A stretch of 64,000 bases of DNA from NCBI RefSeq assembly GCF_002575655.3, contig NC_053035.3, forward strand, positions 500,246,601 to 500,310,600, in the 5' to 3' direction. The notes under the pieces are model-generated. The model was not told where the DNA came from. It saw nothing but the letters and a program-made list of their open reading frames with translations, and did no database searches. The DNA is from Aegilops tauschii subsp. strangulata (Eukaryota > Streptophyta > Magnoliopsida > Poales > Poaceae). Below are positions 54,601 to 63,389 of this stretch, piece by piece (the stretch's first letter is position 1; the number at the start of each line of letters is the position of its first letter). A program made the translations under genes and the position numbers.

Positions 54601-55497
54601 CCCCGTGCGATGGTGAAGCTTCTTCTTCGCAGCATTCTGCTTGTTTGTCGCTGACATCTTCTTACTCTTTTCCAATGTCTTGTGGGCCACAAATGCGGGC
54701 CAGTGATCTCTGATCTTCTCATACTGGCCGATGAATTCTGGTGTCTCTTCTTTGTCGACAAACGTTTTCAGCTCATTCTTCCACCTCCTGAATAGGTCTG
54801 CCATCTTCTTAAGAGCATGAGACTTGATTAATTGCTCTTTAACTGGCTTCTCTGGATCCTCCTCTGGCGGTAGGGTGAAATTTGCCTTCAGCTCAGTCCA
54901 AAGATCATCTTTCTGCATATCATTGACATAAGACACCTCAGGATCTTCCTTCTTAGGCTTATACCATTGGTGGATGCTGATCGGGATCTTGTCCCTAACA
55001 AGAACCCCGCACTGAGCAGCAAATGCTTCCTTTGTCCGGATGGGTTCAATCGGTTGGCCGTCGCGCGCGATTGCTGTGATCTCAAACCTTTCATCCGAGC
55101 GCAACTTTCTCTTCGGGCCTCGTCTCTTTACCGAAGTTGTGCTTGATCCGGAGGGCTAGAAAAAAGAAGAAAGACGAGAGTTAATTAATATGTGTACATA
55201 CCAAAACAATGAATGCATCAATTAGCTAGTCAGCACAGGCTTAACTAATATATTTACCTGGCCGGACTCTATTCGGTCACCGGAGCCGTCACCACGGGTT
55301 CCTTCTTGCACCAGCATTGGGTCACCGGAGCCATCATAATCATGTCTTTCCTCCTCCACTCTTCGATCACCGTAGCCTGCTTCTTTACCCTGTTCTTCCA
55401 GACCATCATTGTCGTTCAGATACGACAAGATATCACCTCCGGCTAAGATTATGTCCCCCAACACCTCTTCTGCTTGCTCGTCTCGTCCGTGCTCCAT
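51630..55497 (-). pseudogene. CACTA-2 second gene: TNPA-like region joined to Ulp1-like (C48) peptidase
   Basis: Exon 1 55497-55258 (MEHGRDEQAEEVLGDIILAG), GT donor; exon 2 from 55155 (PSGSSTTSVKRRGPKRKLRS) through the En/Spm-type PF03004 region (RDHWPAFVAHKTLEKSKKMS, RHHRTGLGGYL-like block, RTWFFGAGGKLDPVSG), a coiled coil and a Pro-rich tail. The frame breaks near 53470 and again near 53109, and a TGA (52710-52712) stands before the next donor. Further exons: 52616-52436 (IAELKKRQIGDIGFINTNLI), about 52340-52240 (FHYILLEIKLDQGVVTVLDS), 52160-52090, 51975-51865 (QEQGNDFCGYYVCESI) and 51765-51630, stop at 51630-51632. The peptidase keeps His, Asp, Gln and Cys of the C48 active site. Such peptidases act on SUMO-like conjugates; the role in transposons is unclear. 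At least three lesions, so a pseudogene. Confidence 0.7.
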
Positions 55498-55569
55498 TGT
55501 TTCTGCAAATATTACAACATGGCAATTATTACACAAACATGACAGCAGGTGGATATATTAGTGCAAACG

Positions 55570-55990
55570 TAGACCTAGCTTATTCCGGGTTTGGGGTGGC
55601 CTCGGCAACGCTTCAAGGGTAGGGGCGCGGCAGGAGGGGGTAGGAGACCGACATCGTTTTTTTCTAGGGTTTGGGTGTCCTTGAGAGTTTTGGTCGAGCG
55701 AGAGGGCCCGGGGGTGCTCCCGTGGTATAAGTTATCACGGTCGAAGTTATCCGGGAGGGGGAGGCAACTGGCGAAGAAAACTAAAACTTTTCACAAGTGT
55801 TTGTTATATAGTCCGACGTCCCCCCCCCCCCCCTCATGTCGAAGTTATCTGGGAGGGCCTGGGTAGATCGACAACGACGACGCTCTTTTTCTAGGGTTTG
55901 GGTGGCCTCGATAGTTGGTCGGGCAAGCGGACCGCCTCTCTCTCATGCATGTCCGACGTCCCCCCTCATGTCAAAGTTATCGGGGAGGGG
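55570..55990 (+). repeat. Diverged tandem repeats with CTAGGGTTTGGG upstream of the second gene
   Basis: Two clear copies of a unit starting TTTTTCTAGGGTTTGGGTG (about 55657 and 55888) and ending GAAGTTATCNGGGAGGG or a variant, with a third weaker copy at 55588. TAGGGTTT is a telobox-like motif, in the same position relative to the gene as the array at 18960-19215 in CACTA-1. Confidence 0.65.
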
Positions 55991-56555
55991 GTAAATTTTA
56001 CAAAGTTTTCATACAATCAAAGAACTCTATATATATCATCATCATCTATCATCACAATCAAAGAACTCTATATATCATCATCATCATATCATTTACAGAA
56101 AAATTCTAAAGAAAAAATAATCTATATATCACAATATCAATATTTTCTATATACATACATACATACACATACATATACATCTACATTAATTATATATATA
56201 TGAACAAAAAAATAATTCTATGAACATAAAAAGGTCTATGAACAAAAAAACATCACATCAATATTTTCATTGTTCATATGAATCTATCTTCTTGCACCAT
56301 CATATGTTCAAATAGGAAATTTAGAAAAAAAAAAAGTAAAGGTTTTGCCTAATGCATTGTTCATATGAATATACAAACATTTGCATATTCTACAATAATT
56401 AATATCACCAAAAAAATCTATGAATAGAAAAAATCCTAACTTTTCTAAAAATCTATCTTTTGCATATATACATGAACATACATATACACAGAGAACATAT
56501 ATACAGAAAAAAATCCTAACTTTTCTAAAAATCTATGAACAGAAAGTAAAGGGAG
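55991..56555. other. AT-rich stretch with simple repeats
   Basis: No gene supported. CATCATCATCATAT-type and CATACATACATACACATAC microsatellites, and a duplicated AAAAAATCCTAACTTTTCTAA (about 56428 and 56509). Confidence 0.7.
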
Positions 56556-56559
56556 GAAG

Positions 56560-57085
56560 GGGGCAGTGTCGGCCCTGACCAAGGCGACGGCGGCGCGTCG
56601 GGGCAGGGGCAGAGGCGACAGCGGCGTGGTCGGGGCAGGGGCAGAGGCGACGGCGGCGTGGTCGGGGCAGGGGCAGAGGCGACGGCGGCGTGGTCGGGGC
56701 AGGGCGAGGCAGAGGCGACGGCGGTGTGCTCGGGGAAGGGGCGGCCAGGGGCGACGGCGTGGTCGAGGGCAGGGCGGCGCGACGACGGGCGCGGGCGATG
56801 GCGTGGTCAGGGGCAGTGGCGGCGTGACGACGGGCGCGGGCAACGGCGACGACGACGACGGGCGCGGGCGATGGCGACGAGGAGCAGGGCGCCGGGGAAG
56901 GGGCGGCCAGGGGCGACGGCGTGGTCGAGGGCAGGGCGGCGCGACGACGGGCGCGGGCGACGGCGTGGTCAGGGGCAGTGGCGGCGCGACGACGGGCGTG
57001 GGCAACGGCGACGACGACAACGGGCGCGGGCGATGGCGACGAGGAGCAGGGCGTCGGGGCAGAGGGCGGCGTCGGCGGCGGGGAG
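56560..57085. repeat. GC-rich tandem duplication, ~160-bp unit, upstream of the CACTA-2 second gene
   Basis: Two long copies (about 56740-56900 and 56907-57062) of a unit containing GCGGCCAGGGGCGACGGCG, GACGACGGGCGCGGGCG and AGGAGCAGGGCG, after several shorter repeats of GGCAGAGGCGACGGCGGCG. Open frames on both strands (Arg/Gly-rich and Pro-rich) reflect composition and I do not call them genes. Confidence 0.8.
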
Positions 57086-57129
57086 AATGAGAAACTGCTG
57101 AAATTTTCCTAAATGCTTCTTATATAGCC

Positions 57130-57375
57130 AGAGCATTGGTCCCGGTTCGTGGCACCAACCGGGACCAATGCCCCTTTTAGTTCTGGTTGGTGCCACCAAC
57201 CAGGACCAAAGGTCTCTTTTCAGCAGCCCAAAGGGCGGGAAGCAGAGGCCTTTGGTCCCGGTTGGTGGCACCAACCGGGACTAAAGGGGGTGCATTGGTA
57301 CCGGTTCGTGGCACCAACCGGAACCAAAGGCCCCCTTTAGTCCCGGTTGGTGCCACCAACCGGGACCAAAGGCCT
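57130..57375. repeat. Internal subterminal-type palindromes in CACTA-2 (upstream of second gene)
   Basis: Units such as GTCCCGGTTCGTGGCACC/AACCGGGACCAA repeated five times. They match the terminal arrays but lie about 6 kb from each end. They are directly followed by a Pol III-type cassette (57410). Confidence 0.9.
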
Positions 57376-57409
57376 TGTGCTGGAACTGGCGCGGTGCGGT
57401 GGGATGTTT

Positions 57410-57453
57410 AGTCCCACCTCGCTAGCCGAGAGGCTTCGACAGTGGTTTATAAG
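57410..57453 (+). promoter_or_regulatory. U6-type Pol III promoter core, copy 1 (USE + TATA)
   Basis: AGTCCCACCTCG (57410-57421) fits the plant snRNA upstream sequence element RTCCCACATCG with one change, the same variant I recall in a wheat U6 promoter. A gap of exactly 24 nt leads to TTTATAAG (57446-57453). A 24-nt edge-to-edge gap is the U6 (Pol III) spacing; Pol II snRNA genes have about 10 nt more. The conserved GAGCTC that would start the RNA lies 29 nt after the first T. Confidence 0.75.
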
Positions 57454-57474
57454 CGCGGCTGCGCTGACCACTTC

Positions 57475-57623
57475 GAGCTCCTCTCAAATACAGGCTTACG
57501 GGCCTATTCTGTCACTATGTGCCTGTGGGCCCACTGGGCCTTCTGCGGGCCTGAATCCTGGCCCATGGATGGGTTTCTAGTCGTATTCAGGCCGTGGTGG
57601 CCCAGTAGGTGGCACTTATTTTT
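57475..57623 (+). ncRNA. Predicted Pol III transcript, copy 1 (~149 nt)
   Basis: From GAGCTCCTCTCAAA (57475), placed as in U6 genes relative to the TATA box, to T5 at 57619-57623, a Pol III terminator. A hairpin precedes the terminator: outer stem ACTGGGCC (57533-57540) with GGCCCAGT (57599-57606), inner stem GGCCTGAAT (57548-57556) with ATTCAGGCC (57585-57593). A smaller AGGC/GCCT hairpin is near 57492-57505. I do not recognise the RNA; it is not U3, U5 or U6 by its start. Expression is not shown. Confidence 0.5.
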
Positions 57624-58233
57624 GCTTTATTTATTTTATTTTATTTATTTCCTACTTATTTATTAAAGTTTATTTTGTTTCTACTTATTTATTTTATTTT
57701 CTTTTTTGTTTTTTTATTTATTTTATGAAAATTCTTTTGCTTTTAATGTTTTGAATAGAAAATACTTTGATAATTTTAGTTGCATAAATTTTATATAATT
57801 TTAGTTTCAATAATACTTTGAAAATACTTTTTTTTTCTTTGTTGCTTTTTTTAATTTTGTTTCTACTTACAACAAAATACTTACTGTTGCTATTTTTATT
57901 TATTTTATTAAAGTTTATTTTTTTATTTTCTTTTTGCTTTTAGGTCACAAATATTATAAACTTTTTGTTAGTGCCATTAGTTTTCAAATTTGAATAGTTT
58001 AAATTTGAATTCTTTGAAATTTGTGTGAATCACTAGCTTGTGATTAACTTTACTATAAAAATAGATTTTGGAGTGATTTTTTTTCCTGCTATTTAATATT
58101 ACTGTGTTTTATGATTCTATTCAAAAACGGATTTTGTTATTTTAGTTTCCAACAAAAAAATCTTTATGATAATGCTTTTTGCTATTAAAGTTTCTAACAA
58201 AAACATTCTTTATGAAAATTCCTTTTGATACTG
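57624..58233. other. T/A-rich stretch after Pol III copy 1
   Basis: TTTATTTATTTTATT-type low complexity with no gene. The beginning parallels the sequence after copy 2 (62790 onward), so the duplicated block extends into it. Confidence 0.7.
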
Positions 58234-58707
58234 TGTTTCATCATTTCACCCACATAGCATGTGCTAAAAAGTTGAGAGGGTTATGGCAAAAACTGGATGC
58301 ACTTCGTGTACAGAATGGACAATCTCTTCCGAAGTATCAGGGTTTCGAACGAAAACTCATTAGTTACAAAGGGATTTCATTTTTTTGAACTTATTTGAAC
58401 TCCAGACTTTTTGTGTGTTCAAAATGCACCATTCAAAGCCAAATCATCAATTTTCAACCCTTTCTGACTTCATTTGTTATTTTTCATGCATTTACTGATT
58501 TTCATGAGCTATATGACCGTGAAATTGAAAAGCAGTACAAATGAACTCTGGAAAGGTTGAAAGTTGGCATGGTGTCATCATTTCACCCACATAGCATGTG
58601 CTAAAAAGTTGAGAGGGTTACGGCAAAAACTGGATGCACTTCGTGTACAAAAAATGGACAATCTCTTCCGAAGTATCAGGGTTTCGAACGAAAACTCATC
58701 TGTTACA
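58234..58707 (+). repeat. Direct repeat pair, ~135 bp each, downstream of TNP2
   Basis: CATCATTTCACCCACATAGC ... AAAACTCAT occurs at about 58234-58371 and 58574-58707 with few differences. It lies just beyond the transposase stop, in its 3' region. No function evident. Confidence 0.8.
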
Positions 58708-58784
58708 ACAGGCATTTCAAATGAACTACAAAAAAGGTTGAAAGTTGGCATGGTATCATCATAATAGTTGTGGAGAGAAAGTCT

Positions 58785-61700
58785 TCACTTTTTCTTCGCT
58801 TGTGTCCTTTGCTTATTGCGCTGTAACCATGGATAATCTTCATCGTTTATCAGGATGCTTGGATCAACCTTGACTTTGAAGGGAGGAATTTCATGAAACT
58901 TTTCATAATCTTCAGACATGTCTGTCTTGCCCTCCACTCTCACGATGTCCCTTTTTCCTGAAAGAACTATGTGGTGCTTTGGCTCATCGTATGATGTATT
59001 CGCTTCCTTATCTTTTCTTTTTCTCGGTCTGGTAGACACGTCCTTCACATAGATAACCTGTGCCACATCATTGGCTAGGACGAACGGTTCGTCAGTGTAC
59101 CCAAGATTGTTCAGATCCACTGTTGTCATTCCGTACTGTGGGTCTACCTGTACCCCGCCTCCTGACAGATTGACCCATTTGCACTTAAACAAAGGGACCT
59201 TAAAATCATGTCCATAGTCAAGTTCCCATATGTCCACTATGTAACCATAATATGTGTCCTTTCCCCTCTCAGTTGCTGCATCAAAGCGAACACCGCTGTT
59301 TTGGTTGGTGCTCTTTTGATCTTGGGCGATCGTGTAAAATGTATTCCCATTTATCGCGTATCCTTTGTAAGTCAATACAGTCAAAGATGGTCCCCTGGAC
59401 AACGAGTACAGCTCATCACAAACAGTGTTGTCACCTCTGAGACGTGTTTCCAACCAACTGCTAAAAGTCCTGATGTGTTCCCATGTAATCCAGTCGTCGC
59501 ACTGCTCCGGGTGTTTGGAGCGCAGACTGTTCTTGTGTTCATCGACATACGGGGTCACCAAGGTAGAGTTCTGTAGAACTGTGTAGTGTGCTTGAGACCA
59601 AGAATATCCGTCCCTGCATATTATTGAGTCCCCTCCAAGTGTGCCTTTTCCAGTCAGTCTCCCCTCATACCGCGATTTAGGGAGACCTATCTTCTTACGG
59701 CCAGGAATGAAGTCAACACAAAACCCAATGACATCCTCTGTTTGATGGCCCATGGAGATGCTTCCTTCTGGCCTAGCGCGGTTACGGACATATTTCTTTA
59801 GGACTCCCCTGAACCTCTCAAAGGGGAACATATTGTGTAGAAATACGGGCCCCAGAATGACAATCTCGTCGACTAGATGAACTAGGACGTGCGTCATGAT
59901 ATTGAAGAAGGATGGTGGGAACACCAGCTCGAAACTGACAAGACATTGCGCCACATCACTCCTTAGCCTTGGTATGATTTCTGGATCGATCACCTTCTGA
60001 GAGATTGCATTGAGGAATGCACATAGCTTCACAATGGCTAATTGGACGTTTTCCGGTAGAAGCCCCCTCAATGCAACCGGAAGTAGTTGCGTCATAATCA
60101 CGTGGCAGTCATGAAACTTTAGGTTCTGGAACTTTTTCTCTGGCATATTTATTATTCCCTTTATATTCGACGAGAAGCCAGTCGGGACCTTCATACTGAG
60201 CAGGCATTCAAAGAAGATTTCTTTCTCTTCTTTCGTAAGAGCGTAGCTGGCAGGACCTTCATACTGCTTCGGAGGCATGCCGTCTTTTTCGTCCAAACGT
60301 TGCAGGTCCTCCCGTGCCTCAGGTGTATTTTTTGTCTTCCCATACACGCCCAAGAAGCCTAGCAGGTTCACGCAAAGGTTCTTCGTCACGTGCATCACGT
60401 CGATTGAAGAGCGGACCTCTAGCTCTTTCCAGTAGGGTAGGTCCCAAAATATAGATTTCTTCTTCCACATGGGTGTGTGTCCCTCAGCGTCATTCGAAAC
60501 AGCTAGTCCGCCGGGACCCTTTCCAAAGATTACGTGTAAATCATTGACCATAGCAAGTATGCGATCACCGGTACGCATGACGGGCTTCTTCCGGTGATCT
60601 GCCTCGCCTTTGAAATGCTTGCCTTTCTTTCGACATTGATGGTTGGTCGGAAGAAATCGACAATGGCCCAGGTACACATTCTTCCTGCATTTGTCCAGGT
60701 ATATACTTTCAGTGTCATCTAAACAGTGCGTGCATGCGTGGTATCCCTTGTTTGTCTGTCCTGAAAGGTTACTGAGAGCGGGCCAATCGTTGATGGTTAC
60801 AAACAGCAACGCGTGCAGGTTAAATTCCTCCGGTTTGTTCTCATCCCACGTACGTACACCGTTTCCATTCCACAGCTGTAAAAGTTCTTCAACTAATGGC
60901 CTTAGGTACACATCAATGTCGTTGCCGGGTTGCTTAGGGCCTTGGATGAGAACTGGCATCATAATGAACTTCCGCTTCATGCACATCCAAGGAGGAAGGT
61001 TATACATACATAGAGTCACGGGCCAGGTGCTGTGATTGCTGCTCTGCTCCCCGAAAGGATTAATGCCATCCGCGCTTAAACCAAACCATACGTTCCTTGG
61101 GTCAGCTGCAAACTCAGCCCAGTACTTTCTCTCGATTTTTCTCCACTGCGACCCGTCAGCGGGTGCTCTCAACTTCCCGTCTTTCTTACGGTCCTCACTG
61201 TGCCATCGCATCAACTTGGCATGCTCTTCGTTTCTGAATAGACGTTTCAACCGTGGTATTATAGGAGCATACCACATCACCTTCGCAGGAACCCTCTTCC
61301 TGGGGGGCTCGCCGTCAACATCACCAGGGTCATCTCGTCTGATCTTATACCGCAATGCACCGCATACCGGGCATGCGTTCAGATCTTTGTACGCACCGCG
61401 GTAGAGGATGCAGTCATTAGGGCATGCATGTATCTTCTGCACCTCCAATCCTAGAGGGCATACGACCTTCTTTGCTGCGTATGTACTATCGGGCATTTCG
61501 TTATCCTTTGGAAGCTTCTTCTTCAATATTTTCAATAGCTTCTCATATCCTTTGTCAGGCACAGCATTCTCTGCCTTCCACTGCAGTAATTCCAGTACGG
61601 TACCGAGCTTTGTGTTGCCATCTTCGCAATTGGGGTACAACCCTTTTTTGTGATCCTCTAACATGCGATCGAACTTCAGCTTCTCCTTTTGACTTTCGCA

Positions 61701-62144
61701 TTGCGTCCTTGCATCGACAATGACCCGGCAGAGATCATCATCATCGGGCACTAGTTCCTCTTGATCTTCAGCAGCTTCCCCCGTTGCAGCATCATTGGGC
61801 ACATCGTCTGGTTCCTCTTGATCTTCAGCAGCTTCCTCGGTTGCAGCATCACCATATTCAGGGGGCACATAGTTGTCATCGTCCTCTTCTTCTATGCCGT
61901 CTTCCATCATAACCCCTATTTCTCCGTGCCTCGTCCAAACATTATAGTGTGGCATGAAACCCTGGTAAAGCAGGTGGGTGTGAAGGATCTTTCGGTCAGA
62001 GTAAGACTTCGTATTCCCACATGTAGGGCATGGACAACACATAAAACCATTCTGCTTGTTTGCCTCAGCCACTTCAAGAAAATCATGCACGCCCTTAATG
62101 TACTCGGAGGTGTGTCTGTCACTGTACATCCATTGCCGGTTCAT
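58785..62144 (-). CDS. CACTA-2 TNP2-type transposase, intact
   Basis: An uninterrupted frame of 1128 codons (from 62171); I choose MNRQWMYSDRHTSEYIKGVH at 62144 (1119 residues) because family members start at this conserved block. Domains, numbered from 62171: transposon-associated N-terminus (CCPCPTCGNTKSYSD, residues 45-59), an acidic linker with a duplicated AAEDQEE unit (114-139), a Cys cluster (C250, C254, C267, C270), Transposase_21 with SADGINPFGEQSS (Asp368) and TINDWPAL (Asp462), then DUF4218 (FPPSFFNIMTHVLVHLVDEI) and DUF4216 (TYYGYIVDIWELDYG) and a basic C-terminus. It cuts and joins CACTA ends in the nucleus. Upstream lie subterminal repeats and Pol III copy 2. No lesion seen, so this element may supply transposase. 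Confidence 0.92.
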   Translation of the reverse strand: MNRQWMYSDRHTSEYIKGVHDFLEVAEANKQNGFMCCPCPTCGNTKSYSDRKILHTHLLYQGFMPHYNVWTRHGEIGVMMEDGIEEEDDDNYVPPEYGDAATEEAAEDQEEPDDVPNDAATGEAAEDQEELVPDDDDLCRVIVDARTQCESQKEKLKFDRMLEDHKKGLYPNCEDGNTKLGTVLELLQWKAENAVPDKGYEKLLKILKKKLPKDNEMPDSTYAAKKVVCPLGLEVQKIHACPNDCILYRGAYKDLNACPVCGALRYKIRRDDPGDVDGEPPRKRVPAKVMWYAPIIPRLKRLFRNEEHAKLMRWHSEDRKKDGKLRAPADGSQWRKIERKYWAEFAADPRNVWFGLSADGINPFGEQSSNHSTWPVTLCMYNLPPWMCMKRKFIMMPVLIQGPKQPGNDIDVYLRPLVEELLQLWNGNGVRTWDENKPEEFNLHALLFVTINDWPALSNLSGQTNKGYHACTHCLDDTESIYLDKCRKNVYLGHCRFLPTNHQCRKKGKHFKGEADHRKKPVMRTGDRILAMVNDLHVIFGKGPGGLAVSNDAEGHTPMWKKKSIFWDLPYWKELEVRSSIDVMHVTKNLCVNLLGFLGVYGKTKNTPEAREDLQRLDEKDGMPPKQYEGPASYALTKEEKEIFFECLLSMKVPTGFSSNIKGIINMPEKKFQNLKFHDCHVIMTQLLPVALRGLLPENVQLAIVKLCAFLNAISQKVIDPEIIPRLRSDVAQCLVSFELVFPPSFFNIMTHVLVHLVDEIVILGPVFLHNMFPFERFRGVLKKYVRNRARPEGSISMGHQTEDVIGFCVDFIPGRKKIGLPKSRYEGRLTGKGTLGGDSIICRDGYSWSQAHYTVLQNSTLVTPYVDEHKNSLRSKHPEQCDDWITWEHIRTFSSWLETRLRGDNTVCDELYSLSRGPSLTVLTYKGYAINGNTFYTIAQDQKSTNQNSGVRFDAATERGKDTYYGYIVDIWELDYGHDFKVPLFKCKWVNLSGGGVQVDPQYGMTTVDLNNLGYTDEPFVLANDVAQVIYVKDVSTRPRKRKDKEANTSYDEPKHHIVLSGKRDIVRVEGKTDMSEDYEKFHEIPPFKVKVDPSILINDEDYPWLQRNKQRTQAKKK

Positions 62145-62369
62145 CCGCGTGCATTCCGCTAAACCGTACAAATCTCAAGGAAAATGGAGCTTTGAGGTCG
62201 AGCTTCGAGAGGAGAAAGCTTAACTACTGTGGCTCGGGCATTTCATCGAACACCTCATGTGCATAGGAGGTGAGCTAGAGCACCACAAAGCCCTCCCCTC
62301 GCTGGCCACAGAAAAACAGAGCACTCCACTGCTCTGCTCGCGGGCGAGGGGTATATATAGGCACCTCAT

Positions 62370-62550
62370 TGGTCCCGGTTCGTGGCACGAACCGGGACTA
62401 AAGGCTATGGTCCCGGTTCAAGCCACCAACCGGGACCAATGGTGGTGGGCCAGGAGCAAGAGGCCTTTGGTCCCGGTTGGTGCCACCAACCGGGACTAAA
62501 GGGGGGGCATTGGTCCCGGTTGGTGGCACCAACCGGGACCAAAGGTCCTG
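62370..62550. repeat. Internal subterminal-type palindromes in CACTA-2 (upstream of TNP2)
   Basis: Four units such as GTCCCGGTTCGTGGCACG/AACCGGGACTAA directly upstream of the transposase gene. With the following 240 bp they repeat the block at 57130-57640, so this is a duplicated promoter-side module. Confidence 0.9.
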
Positions 62551-62577
62551 TGCTGCCCGCGTCGCGGCCAAAACTAT

Positions 62578-62621
62578 AGTCCCACCTCGCTAGTTGAGAG
62601 GGGCTCGGAGTGGTTTATAAG
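62578..62621 (+). promoter_or_regulatory. U6-type Pol III promoter core, copy 2 (USE + TATA)
   Basis: AGTCCCACCTCG (62578-62589), 24 nt, TTTATAAG (62614-62621). The 24-nt gap differs in sequence from copy 1 at several positions while its length is kept. It points away from the TNP2 gene, which is on the other strand. Confidence 0.75.
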
Positions 62622-62642
62622 CCCCGCTGCGGCTGCCCTCTC

Positions 62643-62789
62643 GAGCTCCTCTCAAACGCAGGCTTACGGGCCTAATCTCACACTATGCTGTCTGTGGGCC
62701 TATTGGGTCTTCTGCGGGCCTGAATCCTGGCCCAGGTTGGGTTTCTAGTCGTATTCAGGCCGTGGTGGCCCAATAGGTGGCATTTTTTT
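62643..62789 (+). ncRNA. Predicted Pol III transcript, copy 2 (~147 nt)
   Basis: From GAGCTCCTCTCAAA (62643) to T7 at 62783-62789. Hairpin: outer stem ATTGGGTC (62702-62709) with GGCCCAAT (62767-62774), inner stem GGCCTGAAT (62717-62725) with ATTCAGGCC (62753-62761). Relative to copy 1, the second outer pair changed from C-G to U-A on both sides and another C-G became U-G, so pairing is kept. Function unknown. Confidence 0.5.
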
Positions 62790-63163
62790 CCAGTTTTTTT
62801 GTTTTGTTTACTCATTTGCTTTATGATAATGCTTTTATTTTTTCCCTGTTTCTTGTTTTCTTTTTTGCTTTATTTATTTTGTTTTTTTTATTTTTTATTC
62901 CATTTTGTTTCTAGTTACTTATGTATTTTACTTTATTTATTTTATTTTTATTTATTTTACTGCTGCTATTTTTATTTATTTTATTAAGGTTTATTTATTT
63001 TATTTACTATAGTTTATTTTATTTTATTTTATTAAAGTTTATTTATTTTTATTTATTTTATTAAGGTTTATTTATTTTATTTACTATAGTTTATTTTATT
63101 TTATTTTATTAAGGTTTATTTATTTTATTTATTTTATTAAGGTTTATTTATTTTATTTACTAT
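62790..63163 (+). repeat. T/A-rich minisatellite
   Basis: Repeated TTTATTTATTTTATTTACTATAGTTTATTTTATT and shorter variants, written here only by type; units of about 40-60 bp recur from 62975 to 63163. No gene. Confidence 0.75.
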
Positions 63164-63303
63164 AAAAAATGAACATAGATGCACCTATAGAGAAAATTCG
63201 ACCTAAATTCATAATAAATTTCTATGAATTTCAAAGAAATTTACTCTGAATTTAGGTCAAATTCCCTATATAGGGGCATCTATTTTCACTTTGAGACGAG
63301 CTC
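63164..63303 (-). ncRNA. Predicted Pol III transcript, copy 3: long hairpin RNA (~140 nt)
   Basis: Minus strand, from GAGCTCGTCTCAAAG (63303) to a run of six T (A6 at 63164-63169 on plus). Between them lies a near-palindrome, about 63175-63283: arms ATAGATGC...CGACCTAAATTCA and TGAATTTAGGTC...GCATCTAT, some 45-50 nt each with few mismatches. If transcribed it would be one long hairpin, like a small-RNA precursor. The inside differs from copies 1 and 2, but start distance, length and terminator are the same. The palindrome could also be a tiny inserted MITE. Confidence 0.45.
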
Positions 63304-63324
63304 AACAAGGCAGAGAGGGACGGG

Positions 63325-63368
63325 CTTATAAACAGGTGTGAGCGCCCTTCGGTTGGCGAGGTGGGACT
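63325..63368 (-). promoter_or_regulatory. U6-type Pol III promoter core, copy 3 (USE + TATA), inverted
   Basis: On the minus strand AGTCCCACCTCG (63368-63357), 24 nt, TTTATAAG (63332-63325). It faces copy 2, so the two would be transcribed convergently towards the minisatellite. Confidence 0.72.
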
Positions 63369-63389
63369 AAACTGTGACCGCAACTAGGA

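Noticed and set aside
56445..57101. Pro-rich frame of 191 codons (minus) and Arg/Gly-rich frames (plus)
   Set aside because: They translate a GC-rich tandem duplication; all phases are open and residues repeat with the DNA unit.
57475..57623. A known spliceosomal or nucleolar RNA (U3, U5, U6)
   Set aside because: The start GAGCTCCTCTC and the body do not match the conserved boxes of these RNAs that I know; only the promoter type is shared.
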